From: a virus
Virus record (IMG/VR): IMGVR_UViG_3300010883_000013
Location: 20,944 to 84,943 of that record
Length of the DNA: 64,000 nt
Strand: one strand, 5' to 3'
Below, piece after piece: positions 53,608 to 61,726 of this stretch. Both the position numbers and the translations under genes were made by a program. The notes under the pieces are model-generated. The model was given only the letters and a program-made list of their open reading frames with translations, did not search any database and was not told where the DNA came from. The stretch's first letter is position 1. Each line of letters opens with the position of its first letter.

Positions 53608-53994
53608 ATGCCAACCTATGCACAAAATAACACTAGTTTACAGGCACAGGCTGGAAGCCAGTTAAGGACGTTTGATAAAACGATGACGTTTACTGTAACT
53701 GCATATACATTACAAACAGTGTCGCAGACTCAAGCGGGACCGCAAAGCTCGGCTGGCTTTAACCAACGCTTTGAATATACAGGTGCGGCTGACTCAACTT
53801 ATAATAACGATTTGGATGGTGGAATATACACAGGAAGTCGAATGTACAGTCAAGATGTTATCGACTCAATTAATAGTGTTATGCAAAGAACAGTAGATCA
53901 GGTTGAATCTCGTATCACTGACAGATCCATTTCAGCATTGTTATGTCATAGCTCTTGTCACACTAGTTGTCACACATCAAGAGGTCGTAGATAA
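53608..53994 (+). CDS. Cys/His/Ser-tailed 128-residue protein, copy 1 (candidate modification substrate)
   Basis: Encodes 128 residues. The first 112 form a domain with LRTFDKTMTFTVTAY (19-33), RFEYTGAADS and GSRMYSQDVID, then a helix RTVDQVESRITDRSISALL. The last 16 residues are CHSSCHTSCHTSRGRR: three copies of C-H-S/T-S and a basic end. The gene directly abuts the collagen-like fibre gene and overlaps its own paralogue. I interpret it as the substrate of the radical SAM enzymes downstream, with a long leader/carrier domain and a C-terminal core. The repeated H-x-S recalls the His-Xaa-Ser (Hxs) radical-SAM system. A plain virion protein with a metal-binding tail is the alternative. Confidence 0.75.
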   Translation: MPTYAQNNTSLQAQAGSQLRTFDKTMTFTVTAYTLQTVSQTQAGPQSSAGFNQRFEYTGAADSTYNNDLDGGIYTGSRMYSQDVIDSINSVMQRTVDQVESRITDRSISALLCHSSCHTSCHTSRGRR

Positions 53995-54380
53995 TGGGCA
54001 ATTTAACCAGAGATAGTATAGATAGCTACATGCAAACTTACGCAGGTGGTAAGTTAAGAACGTTTGACAAAACTATTACTATAACAACTACAGCATATCA
54101 GAATAACAATCCCACTGCTATGGGTGGAACAGGATCTAATACTACGACACATAGGTTCGAATATACAGGTGCGGCTGACTCTCTATTTGATAACTATATT
54201 GATGCTGGAGTCTCCGCAGGTAGTAGGATATATTCACAAGACATCGTAGACACATTAGAGGACGGAGTGCGAAGAACCGTAGACCTCATTGAAGATAGAC
54301 TTACTAACAGATCTATCTCAGCAGTATTATGCCATTCAAGCTGTCACACCAGCTGTCATACATCAAGAGGAAGACGATAA
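53994..54380 (+). CDS. Cys/His/Ser-tailed 128-residue protein, copy 2 (candidate modification substrate)
   Basis: Encodes 128 residues, same length and layout as copy 1: LRTFDKTITITTTAY, RFEYTGAADSLFDNYID, GSRIYSQDIVDTL, RRTVDLIEDRLTNRSISAVL and the identical tail CHSSCHTSCHTSRGRR. The domain has diverged in roughly half its positions, but the last 16 residues have not, while their codons have (9 of 17 codons from the preceding Leu onward differ, all synonymous). Starts at the last base of copy 1's stop (TAATG) and is followed one base after its own stop by the first radical SAM gene. Strong selection on the tail implies that it is the functional part. Confidence 0.75.
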   Translation: MGNLTRDSIDSYMQTYAGGKLRTFDKTITITTTAYQNNNPTAMGGTGSNTTTHRFEYTGAADSLFDNYIDAGVSAGSRIYSQDIVDTLEDGVRRTVDLIEDRLTNRSISAVLCHSSCHTSCHTSRGRR

Positions 54381-54381
54381 C

Positions 54382-55560
54382 ATGACAATGCAACAATCAT
54401 ATTGTAAGCAGATGAGATACTCAGGACCCGAAAGTCTGGCACCATCTGATGCAACAAAGTTCGATGTTCTTATTCAGATGGAAGTTCTGGCTGGATGTGA
54501 ACAGGGCTGTCTTGGATGTTTCGTTGACAAAGCAATTGATCCTGTAAGCAATCAACAGATCATTGATCGTGCTAAGGAACTTGCTGATGGTGTATTACGT
54601 GTGGGTGGTAACCTAAGAGAGTTTGTTATCGGACCTACAGATCTATTTTCTGCTAAGAATACAAAAGAAGTATTGACAAACCCAACTGTTCAAGCTATAA
54701 TGAGAGAACACACTAATGCACGTATTGCGTCTCCAGCTAAGTTCGACAATGCTTCAATGGAAAAGGTCAGAGAGATCTTTGCTATTCTGGATGACCTAGA
54801 TGCGTATAGACGTGACATGGTTATCGAATTCATTATGCCGATTGGTCGTATTAACGAGATGTTGGATGATGACGATTACTATAACAGAGTTATGGAGAAA
54901 ATAGAGTTCTTTAAGAACGAAACTCCAAAGATGATGGATTGGTCTTGGACATTACAGGCTTCTAACGTTGTCGGTAAGCAGATTGACAAAGAGAAATACA
55001 ATAGGCTGATTGATCGTTCTGTAAACGACTTCGGCACTATTATGGAAATGAACCCTGCATTCGCTAGGGCACCTAATCAAATCATTCAACGTAACAACTT
55101 GTTTGCGTGGAATAAGTTCCTTGAGTCGGTTATTGATGAGAACAATGCTAGTGAGACTGTTATGTCTATGGCTAATCTCTACTGTAACTCAATCAACTTT
55201 GTGGGCATTACTATTGTTCCAGGAGAGAACGGACCTACGACACACTTGAATGTAATGCTTCACGAACAAGCGTTCTTTATAACTAATAAGAACCTAGACG
55301 TAACAGGACTTACATTCGAAGAGATCTTACAACGTAAGAACGAACTGATTACAAAGGGTATAAATAAGTCTAGTAAGGTAAAAGATTGTGCAGACTGTCA
55401 GTTTGCTATGGCTTGTGCAAGTAGATTGGTATTCGAGGCTCAAGATAGTCTCAATATTGATGGGTGTGTATTACCTAAAGAAACATTGAAACACTATAAT
55501 CCATTCGACTTTACATGGAATGATGATGCAACTAAATACAAAATGAAAGACGGAGCGTAA
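54382..55560 (+). CDS. Radical SAM protein A, IGPTD family
   Basis: Encodes 392 residues from the ATG at 54382 just after the second tailed gene (longer frames run through that gene). Core motif C39-x3-C43-x2-C46 in CEQGCLGCF, IGPTD at 83-87 where other radical SAM proteins have GGEP, and a C-terminal C336-x2-C339-x5-C345-x16-C362 set likely to hold an auxiliary cluster. The first member of five paralogues. It differs most from the others in the region before the auxiliary cysteines (MLHEQAFFITN in place of PF-x-YEN). Expected to act on the Cys/His-tailed proteins that immediately precede it; this is inference from position. Confidence 0.88.
   Translation: MTMQQSYCKQMRYSGPESLAPSDATKFDVLIQMEVLAGCEQGCLGCFVDKAIDPVSNQQIIDRAKELADGVLRVGGNLREFVIGPTDLFSAKNTKEVLTNPTVQAIMREHTNARIASPAKFDNASMEKVREIFAILDDLDAYRRDMVIEFIMPIGRINEMLDDDDYYNRVMEKIEFFKNETPKMMDWSWTLQASNVVGKQIDKEKYNRLIDRSVNDFGTIMEMNPAFARAPNQIIQRNNLFAWNKFLESVIDENNASETVMSMANLYCNSINFVGITIVPGENGPTTHLNVMLHEQAFFITNKNLDVTGLTFEEILQRKNELITKGINKSSKVKDCADCQFAMACASRLVFEAQDSLNIDGCVLPKETLKHYNPFDFTWNDDATKYKMKDGA
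55359..55366 (+). promoter_or_regulatory. Intragenic TATAAATA octamer
   Basis: Exact TATAAATA inside the 3' part of radical SAM gene A, about 200 bases before the next gene. It could boost the later genes of the array or be a chance match. Confidence 0.35.
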
Positions 55561-55562
55561 CC

Positions 55563-56666
55563 ATGATCGGTCAAAATCTCTATTACTTAAACAACTCAAA
55601 GTATATCTCAACTATTAACAACTTGGGAACAGTGTGTTTCGAGTTAAACTCGTATTATCACACAGCAACCCCACGTAACATCGTGATTGTACACCGATCT
55701 AATGGTGATCAATTATTGGCGGCTCAGTATGAGTCTATTGCTAATACGATTAGAGCAAATGCTAACGATTTGATTAGTTATATGGATTACGCTGATGTAG
55801 ATGATATCGACTATATTCAAAACAGTGATAAGGTTATCATTCTATTTTCTACTGTTGAAGATATGATCACAGTTTTTGCACGTTACACATCAGGTCTTAT
55901 TACGGCATCTGGTTTCTATGACTCGTCTACTAACGTTAATGCAATGGTTGGAGCATTCCTTGAGAAGATCTTCTCTATGGATGTTATGCTCACTATGGTG
56001 CTTGACAATGAAACTATTTTAGATGTATCAAATCATGTAGACACACTATTCTCCACAGACTCAGGTGGTGGGGCAGTAACTCCTTATACGGTGATCTATC
56101 AGAATGGCAAGAACTTCAGTTATGACCTACTGTTCTTCTTAAACGATTACTATACAAATAATTCAGTACAACTACTAATCAAAGAGAAGTTTACAGTACA
56201 CCAATCCACAATGGCACAAGATGTGATGGAACACTTTACATCAAGACGCCACTACTTGGCTTATATTTTAGCAGTCATCGATTGGATGAATGCCAATGTA
56301 TCACGTAATGCAGAATATGCAACCAACAAGACTACGTGGATCAGATCCTGTTATGTTACTAAGGCTAATGCTGGAAACTATACTGCCGCTTTCTATCAAC
56401 TAGAAGAGTTGTGGAACTTGGTTAAAGACGATACTGCATTCCTTGCGGCTCACCAATCTAAGGCAGATAGTGACGCAGATGGTTGGGAATATATGGATCT
56501 ATACACAGAGTTTAAGAATGTGTTTCCTATCGTGCGCAAGGTATTGCAGAATGACTTTGACATGGACAATCTAACCGCAGATTTGAAGCTGATAAATACA
56601 GATGTGCAGTTCTTCTCTAAGAGACAAAACCGCATTCCATATCTTATCCACAAGTACCCATTGTAA
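55563..56666 (+). CDS. Unknown protein of the radical SAM array, 367 residues
   Basis: Encodes 367 residues, mostly helical in the second half, with no cysteine cluster motif (scattered Cys only). The N-terminal half has phrases such as NIVIVHRSNGDQLLAAQYES and DKVIILFSTVEDMITVFA that look like an alpha/beta fold. It starts two bases after radical SAM gene A and ends 13 bases before the next unknown. I do not recognise a family. Likely roles by position are a precursor-binding partner, scaffold or second enzyme of the modification pathway. Confidence 0.7.
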   Translation: MIGQNLYYLNNSKYISTINNLGTVCFELNSYYHTATPRNIVIVHRSNGDQLLAAQYESIANTIRANANDLISYMDYADVDDIDYIQNSDKVIILFSTVEDMITVFARYTSGLITASGFYDSSTNVNAMVGAFLEKIFSMDVMLTMVLDNETILDVSNHVDTLFSTDSGGGAVTPYTVIYQNGKNFSYDLLFFLNDYYTNNSVQLLIKEKFTVHQSTMAQDVMEHFTSRRHYLAYILAVIDWMNANVSRNAEYATNKTTWIRSCYVTKANAGNYTAAFYQLEELWNLVKDDTAFLAAHQSKADSDADGWEYMDLYTEFKNVFPIVRKVLQNDFDMDNLTADLKLINTDVQFFSKRQNRIPYLIHKYPL

Positions 56667-56679
56667 GGAATACTATATT

Positions 56680-57438
56680 ATGACAACTCCAGACGAGAGT
56701 ACGTGTTATGAGTTACCACTATCTCCTCAACACTTAGTACAGATCTATAAAGACAAGAGTGAACTTGAAGAATACGTTCTTTGGGTTGATTATGCTAAGA
56801 GTAAAGAGAAGTTGTCTGCACAGCACATTATCATCTATTTGGCTAACACTAACTTTAAGACAACGTTCTCTTCTATTGACGAAGACTTGATTAAAGCGTA
56901 TATCAAATCAGACTTTATGGTTGACTGTCCTCTATTGGCTAGGATCATTGTTCTTATTATTAAGTTCAAATATAGACATGACATTGGTGAACAAGAGAGC
57001 CAACTATTATATCTGTTCCCACCAAAACTTATCGATAAGTTTATTGAAGATAATGAACAATTGGTTGACGATTTAATCGCCACAGTTGCATCTTCAGTAC
57101 CATTTGCCCTAACTAAACTATACGATGGGCTTGACGATGATATGAAGCTAACCGAAAAAAATCTAAAAGAACTGGTTGAAGACATCAAGGTAGTTGATAA
57201 ACCAGCTACGTGTGGACCTAATATTGCCAGACTTCTCACTACAGGCTATGATGCGCTTCTACTAATCTTGAGTAAAAACGGATTGTCGATTGAATATAAT
57301 AAACAAGTGTTTAACGACTCCCCCAAATATTTCGGCAAAGATCTCTATCATATTATGTGTGAGACTAAGATTACGGATCAGATCGTATCATTCTTTCCCG
57401 ACGATTTCATGTTGATTCTAGATGATAACAAAGCTTAA
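56680..57438 (+). CDS. Unknown helical protein of the radical SAM array, 252 residues
   Basis: Encodes 252 residues from the ATG at 56680 with AAGGAA upstream; the longer frame starts inside the previous gene. It appears almost entirely helical and acidic, with hydrophobic helices (LLARIIVLIIKFKYRHDIGE near 86-105) and paired acidic patches. No catalytic motif. Overlaps radical SAM gene B by 17 bases, which supports co-expression. Could be a substrate-binding or assembly factor; function unknown. Confidence 0.7.
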   Translation: MTTPDESTCYELPLSPQHLVQIYKDKSELEEYVLWVDYAKSKEKLSAQHIIIYLANTNFKTTFSSIDEDLIKAYIKSDFMVDCPLLARIIVLIIKFKYRHDIGEQESQLLYLFPPKLIDKFIEDNEQLVDDLIATVASSVPFALTKLYDGLDDDMKLTEKNLKELVEDIKVVDKPATCGPNIARLLTTGYDALLLILSKNGLSIEYNKQVFNDSPKYFGKDLYHIMCETKITDQIVSFFPDDFMLILDDNKA

Positions 57439-58447
57439 TGCAACAGAAGCAGGGTACTATCGTTACGTTCATGGCATAAGCCCTGTTAATACCGATTTCC
57501 TACGCACAGAGATCAACTTGGATATTCTCCATGGTTGTGATCAGATGTGTCCCGGATGCTTTATCCCAAGAAAGAACTTGACATCACCTGATCACATGGC
57601 TACTCTATACGATGAGTTGTGTAAGGGACAGTTCTATCCAGATGAAATTACTATAGGTCCAACTGACATCTTTGATGCTCAGAACTTTGATGAGGTGATG
57701 ACACACCCATCGATGACAGACCTGTATGCTATAAGTGGTGTCGGATTTACATCTACACTATTACAAGACCCAAAGGTTGTCAAGCCTAAACTTGATATGA
57801 TTTGGCAGATCTATCGTAACATCAATAGAATTCCAGATATCGACTTTAAGATTGTGTTAGATGTTGAGGCGTATCTTGATGATGACCTTGACCCCAACTT
57901 CCTTGAAAACATAAAGATGTTTACCATTGGATCTGTTCAGTTCAGAGTTAACTACACTCCTGATTTGTTTGACAGAATAGGATATAATGATCTGTGTGCC
58001 AAAGTCAAGGAAGACTTTAACGCACCCATAGTCATCGCACCTTCTTTCTTGACAGACAAGAATGCACGTGGTAAGGTCAATAAGTTTCTTGATATGTTTA
58101 GGGCAGATCTGCGTAAGCAGAAGATAAATGATGAGTGGAGGAACTTATACACATTCTTTGATGCTAGGTTTAATGGATATGGCTGTCAGAACTATAGTTT
58201 CTACAACGGCAAATTATACATCAATCCATTTTTATATGACGCAATCATTCAGAGAACACCTGAGTTTCAAACTACAATGGATCAGGAATGGTTGGGCACT
58301 AACCTAGAGTATGCAAAGACAGTAGACGATTGTAACACATGCGAATACCTAATGAGTTGCGCAGAAAGAAACATACACGTGTATATGAAGTCAAGGAAGT
58401 TGAACACTTGTGTTGCCTTGAAAGAATATATGCATGCCGTTAATTAA
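57422..58447 (+). CDS. Radical SAM protein B, IGPTD family
   Basis: Encodes 341 residues. C39-x3-C43-x2-C46 (CDQMCPGCF), IGPTD at 78-82, a pre-cluster strand NGKLYINPFLYD and C304-x2-C307-x5-C313-x16-C330. The sequence DILHGCDQMCPGCFIPRK is close to gene C (DILDGCHHKCPGCFVHRR), so B to D look like recent paralogues. Overlaps the helical unknown before and gene C after (14 bases). Confidence 0.88.
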   Translation: MITKLNATEAGYYRYVHGISPVNTDFLRTEINLDILHGCDQMCPGCFIPRKNLTSPDHMATLYDELCKGQFYPDEITIGPTDIFDAQNFDEVMTHPSMTDLYAISGVGFTSTLLQDPKVVKPKLDMIWQIYRNINRIPDIDFKIVLDVEAYLDDDLDPNFLENIKMFTIGSVQFRVNYTPDLFDRIGYNDLCAKVKEDFNAPIVIAPSFLTDKNARGKVNKFLDMFRADLRKQKINDEWRNLYTFFDARFNGYGCQNYSFYNGKLYINPFLYDAIIQRTPEFQTTMDQEWLGTNLEYAKTVDDCNTCEYLMSCAERNIHVYMKSRKLNTCVALKEYMHAVN

Positions 58448-59597
58448 GAACAACTTATATTACGAGCTAACCACAGAGACGCAAACTAAACCAGTCTCGG
58501 CGGTTAAACTTCAGCTTGATATCCTAGATGGTTGTCATCACAAATGTCCGGGATGTTTTGTGCATCGCAGAGGTAATGCTAGTGATGAACATCAGATCCA
58601 TAAAGCCAAAGACTTCATACGAGACATAACTGATAGAGGCATCTTGGTTGACGAGATCCTTATCGGACCTACAGACTTTCTTGCGTCCGAAAACTTCTAT
58701 GAGGTCATGCCATCTCTAGTCGATATCATTAATGAGAACTCACCCATTCTTGCATTTGTCAGCACACTGATTGATGGGGATCTTCCACGATGGGTTGCTT
58801 TCATAACAAATAATATTAACATAGATACTGAGATTGAAATTGGTATCGCAACGAATGTTAACAAGTTCTTTGATGAGGATTATGTACAGCATATTCACAA
58901 GATGTTGGAGTACATTGATAAAAACCTAGAACATGAAGTGACATATACGTTTGTGGTCAATATACGTGATTATGGCCTAGACTACGTTAAACTGCATAAA
59001 AGTGCAATAGAACGCTTTAAAACGATATTAGACTTTGTACCGTCTGTTTCACGTTCTCACAAGCCTAAACTAATATTAGATACATTAGACAAGTTTAATG
59101 ACTTCTTTAACGAGCTAAGTGCTTATAAAGAAACAGAATTAAATAACATAATGGTAGACCACTCACACGGTGGCATGAACTATACCGTACTAAACTATAA
59201 AAAGGGCGAATGGTTCATTTCGCCGTTTATGTACGAAAACATGGCATTGTACCATGAGATGTTTAAAGTGGATAACTTTGACGATGTGCTTCCTATTGTA
59301 CAATCTCAGTTGGAAAGGGTCAAGGGCACAGAGTGCGAAACTTGTCCCTTGATGATGTCTTGTTACAATAGAAAGATTATTCTACTCAGAGATTACCTTG
59401 GAGTTGATCGTTGTATTGCTCCTAAGCAGAATATGATGGAACATATACATAACTATAATGCACCTGCTCAGAAGATGTATCAGTGGGATGACTATTCTGT
59501 TGAAAACGATAAGAAGGGTTATCGTAAGAGGTTTCTTGTTACAACAGATGACGATCCAGAACTAGAACGAATTAAGGACATCTCCTATGTTAAATAA
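58434..59597 (+). CDS. Radical SAM protein C, IGPTD family
   Basis: Encodes 387 residues. C34-x3-C38-x2-C41 (CHHKCPGCF), IGPTD at 77-81, GEWFISPFMYENMALYHEMF before the auxiliary set C301-x2-C304-x5-C310-x16-C327. A C-terminal extension of about 60 residues after the last cysteine (WDDYSVENDKKGYRKRF) is similar in place to that of A and is absent from B and E. Overlaps gene D by 11 bases. Confidence 0.88.
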   Translation: MPLIKNNLYYELTTETQTKPVSAVKLQLDILDGCHHKCPGCFVHRRGNASDEHQIHKAKDFIRDITDRGILVDEILIGPTDFLASENFYEVMPSLVDIINENSPILAFVSTLIDGDLPRWVAFITNNINIDTEIEIGIATNVNKFFDEDYVQHIHKMLEYIDKNLEHEVTYTFVVNIRDYGLDYVKLHKSAIERFKTILDFVPSVSRSHKPKLILDTLDKFNDFFNELSAYKETELNNIMVDHSHGGMNYTVLNYKKGEWFISPFMYENMALYHEMFKVDNFDDVLPIVQSQLERVKGTECETCPLMMSCYNRKIILLRDYLGVDRCIAPKQNMMEHIHNYNAPAQKMYQWDDYSVENDKKGYRKRFLVTTDDDPELERIKDISYVK

Positions 59598-60720
59598 TAG
59601 TTGGAAAGACATTGTTAAGCACGGTGGTGTGGGAGAAGAGTTTACTTCAGTATCCTCAATGACGCAGTACAAGATCCAAGTTACTTTAGAATTACTTGAA
59701 GGGTGCTCTTACATGTGTCCTGGTTGTTTTGTTAAACGTAGAGGTAATTGGAATCCCAAGTCAATTAAGATGTTTCACAATCTGGCATACGAATTACATG
59801 GTAGAACTGATGTCGTGTTAGACGATATTGTTATCGGACCTACAGACTTCTATGGTGCAGAAAACCTAGAAGAAATCATACACAATGCCAGATTATCTGA
59901 TGCCATCTCTATGATACCAGAAGGTAATAGAAACATTCAACATAACTGTTCTATCATGGGGTCTCTATCGGAAGATGATATTCTAGGTAAGATCAAGTCT
60001 ATCGAAAAGTCTCCTCTTGGTAAGGTTGTTGAGTCTTGGGATGTGCAGATTGCTTTAGATCTTGTGCGTGTATTGGATGATAAAAGATACAGGAAAGCAT
60101 TGAGAAACAGAGTGATGAACTTCAAAGAGAGTTCGTTGGACTTTGAGATCTCTATGGCAACTAACATTGTAGAGGGTATCGAAGACAGGCTATACGAAGC
60201 TATCGACTACATACGTGAAACCTACGACACGGTCATTGAAATCTTACCCTCTGTTGTCAGATCCTTTAACCATTCTACCAAGCATGGAGACAAACTATTC
60301 GCTTGGAATGATATGTTGACAAACTTGTCTAGTGATGTCAATCGTTTTAAGAACAAGTTTCACTTCTTACAGGGGGATCTATCTCACAAAGCATTTCACT
60401 ATGCGGTGGTGAACATCCACAACGGCAAACTATATGCGTCACCATTCATCTATGAGAATGCTCAGATCTATAAAGATGACTTCGAGATCACCACACATAC
60501 AGTAGAAGGTATCTTAAATTACAAACACCAAGTCGTTACAGATCAGATAATAAATAGTTCTAATAAAGAATGCGGAACGTGTAAGTACCTCAACGTGTGC
60601 TCCAACAGATTGATACCCAAAGTTATGGATACGATGTTTGAGGGAAGATCTGAATGTATATTAAACAAAGATGTTATTGCTCTATTCGATAACGAGGATT
60701 ACCATGGGAATAGTTACTAA
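59587..60720 (+). CDS. Radical SAM protein D, IGPTD family
   Basis: Encodes 377 residues. C40-x3-C44-x2-C47 (CSYMCPGCF), IGPTD at 83-87, NGKLYASPFIYENAQIYKDD and C329-x2-C332-x5-C338-x18-C357 (two residues longer than in the others). DLSHKAFHYAVVN and the equivalent DHSHGGMNYTVLN in C suggest a conserved His in the active-site end of the barrel. Overlaps gene E by 17 bases. Confidence 0.88.
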   Translation: MLNNSWKDIVKHGGVGEEFTSVSSMTQYKIQVTLELLEGCSYMCPGCFVKRRGNWNPKSIKMFHNLAYELHGRTDVVLDDIVIGPTDFYGAENLEEIIHNARLSDAISMIPEGNRNIQHNCSIMGSLSEDDILGKIKSIEKSPLGKVVESWDVQIALDLVRVLDDKRYRKALRNRVMNFKESSLDFEISMATNIVEGIEDRLYEAIDYIRETYDTVIEILPSVVRSFNHSTKHGDKLFAWNDMLTNLSSDVNRFKNKFHFLQGDLSHKAFHYAVVNIHNGKLYASPFIYENAQIYKDDFEITTHTVEGILNYKHQVVTDQIINSSNKECGTCKYLNVCSNRLIPKVMDTMFEGRSECILNKDVIALFDNEDYHGNSY

Positions 60721-61726
60721 CAACAAGAAAGAAGCTCAGGCTGATGCAGACTTTGATCTATCCTTTAACGAAGGACACGAGATCAAGGTTATATTCAATG
60801 CTGAAGTTCTGTCAGGATGTGAGTTCAAGTGTGTGGGTTGTTTTGTAAACAAACTAGGCACTAACATGGGATCCTACGAAAGATTAAACAATGCTATTGA
60901 CTTGTTCAATAATAATGGGTATAGGGTTTCCACTATCAATATCGGACCAACTGATCTATTCGGCAACAACAACGTCATAGAGTTATTGCGAGATGAAACA
61001 TTTCGAGAGTGTTTGAGTAAGGTTTCTACTATACAATTCGTGACGACTCTAACCAACATCTCAACGGAGGTTATCGAATTACTTAACAGCATACCCAAAA
61101 TAGATGGGTTCATGTACGATGCTAACATAGCAATCGATCCTAAAAAGTTCCCCCATGGATACAAAGATATGATCGATAAGCTAAACCTATTCGATGACGA
61201 TCTGAATTACTATCTTGTAATGAATATGGGTAATGACGATAAGACCAATGCCAAAGTCATAGAGTTCTCAGATATTGCTGACGATGAGTTTGACACGATC
61301 TTAACTCTTAACCCATCGTTTCTTAGAGCGGATAAGTTTAAGGTACAGAAACATCTAATAGACAAGTGGAAGAAGCTAGATGATTGGGCAGAAGACGCTT
61401 TTCCCTCTACTATCATCGATCAAGCACAGGGCGGATCCTTAGAACTTAACTACACATACTGTAATGGCAACTTCTTCTGGACACCATTCGTCTACGATAT
61501 TGTTAAGATAGGCACAGACAAGTTTAAAGTACATGATGAGAATGATATTGAATCTTGGATAAGTGCCAAAAGCGACAACTTTGGGTCGCAATTAGCATAC
61601 ACTGCCAATACAGATAGTTGTTCTGGATGTGCTCATATGATGACGTGTATCGATAAGGGTGTGCAATCCTACATGGAGCATCACGGTGTTACGGAGTGTT
61701 TGTTCCCACGTAATCAAATCCTGTGA
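60704..61726 (+). CDS. Radical SAM protein E, IGPTD family
   Basis: Encodes 340 residues from the ATG at 60704 (the frame opens earlier inside gene D without a good start). C39-x3-C43-x2-C46 (CEFKCVGCF), IGPTD at 80-84 (INIGPTDLFGNNN), NGNFFWTPFVYD and C306-x2-C309-x5-C315-x16-C332. Last gene of the rightward array. Its final 38 bases overlap the end of the radical SAM gene on the opposite strand, so the two arrays converge with no space for a terminator. Confidence 0.88.
   Translation: MGIVTNNKKEAQADADFDLSFNEGHEIKVIFNAEVLSGCEFKCVGCFVNKLGTNMGSYERLNNAIDLFNNNGYRVSTINIGPTDLFGNNNVIELLRDETFRECLSKVSTIQFVTTLTNISTEVIELLNSIPKIDGFMYDANIAIDPKKFPHGYKDMIDKLNLFDDDLNYYLVMNMGNDDKTNAKVIEFSDIADDEFDTILTLNPSFLRADKFKVQKHLIDKWKKLDDWAEDAFPSTIIDQAQGGSLELNYTYCNGNFFWTPFVYDIVKIGTDKFKVHDENDIESWISAKSDNFGSQLAYTANTDSCSGCAHMMTCIDKGVQSYMEHHGVTECLFPRNQIL

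Noticed and set aside
50830-54380. Diversity-generating retroelement around the fibre and tailed genes
   Set aside because: No reverse transcriptase gene and no adenine-mutated template/variable repeat pair were found; the two tail copies differ synonymously, not at adenines.
54289-54381. Extended N-terminus of radical SAM protein A
   Set aside because: The extension runs through the end of the second tailed gene in another frame; the ATG at 54382 gives a protein aligned with paralogues B and E at its first cysteine (residue 39).
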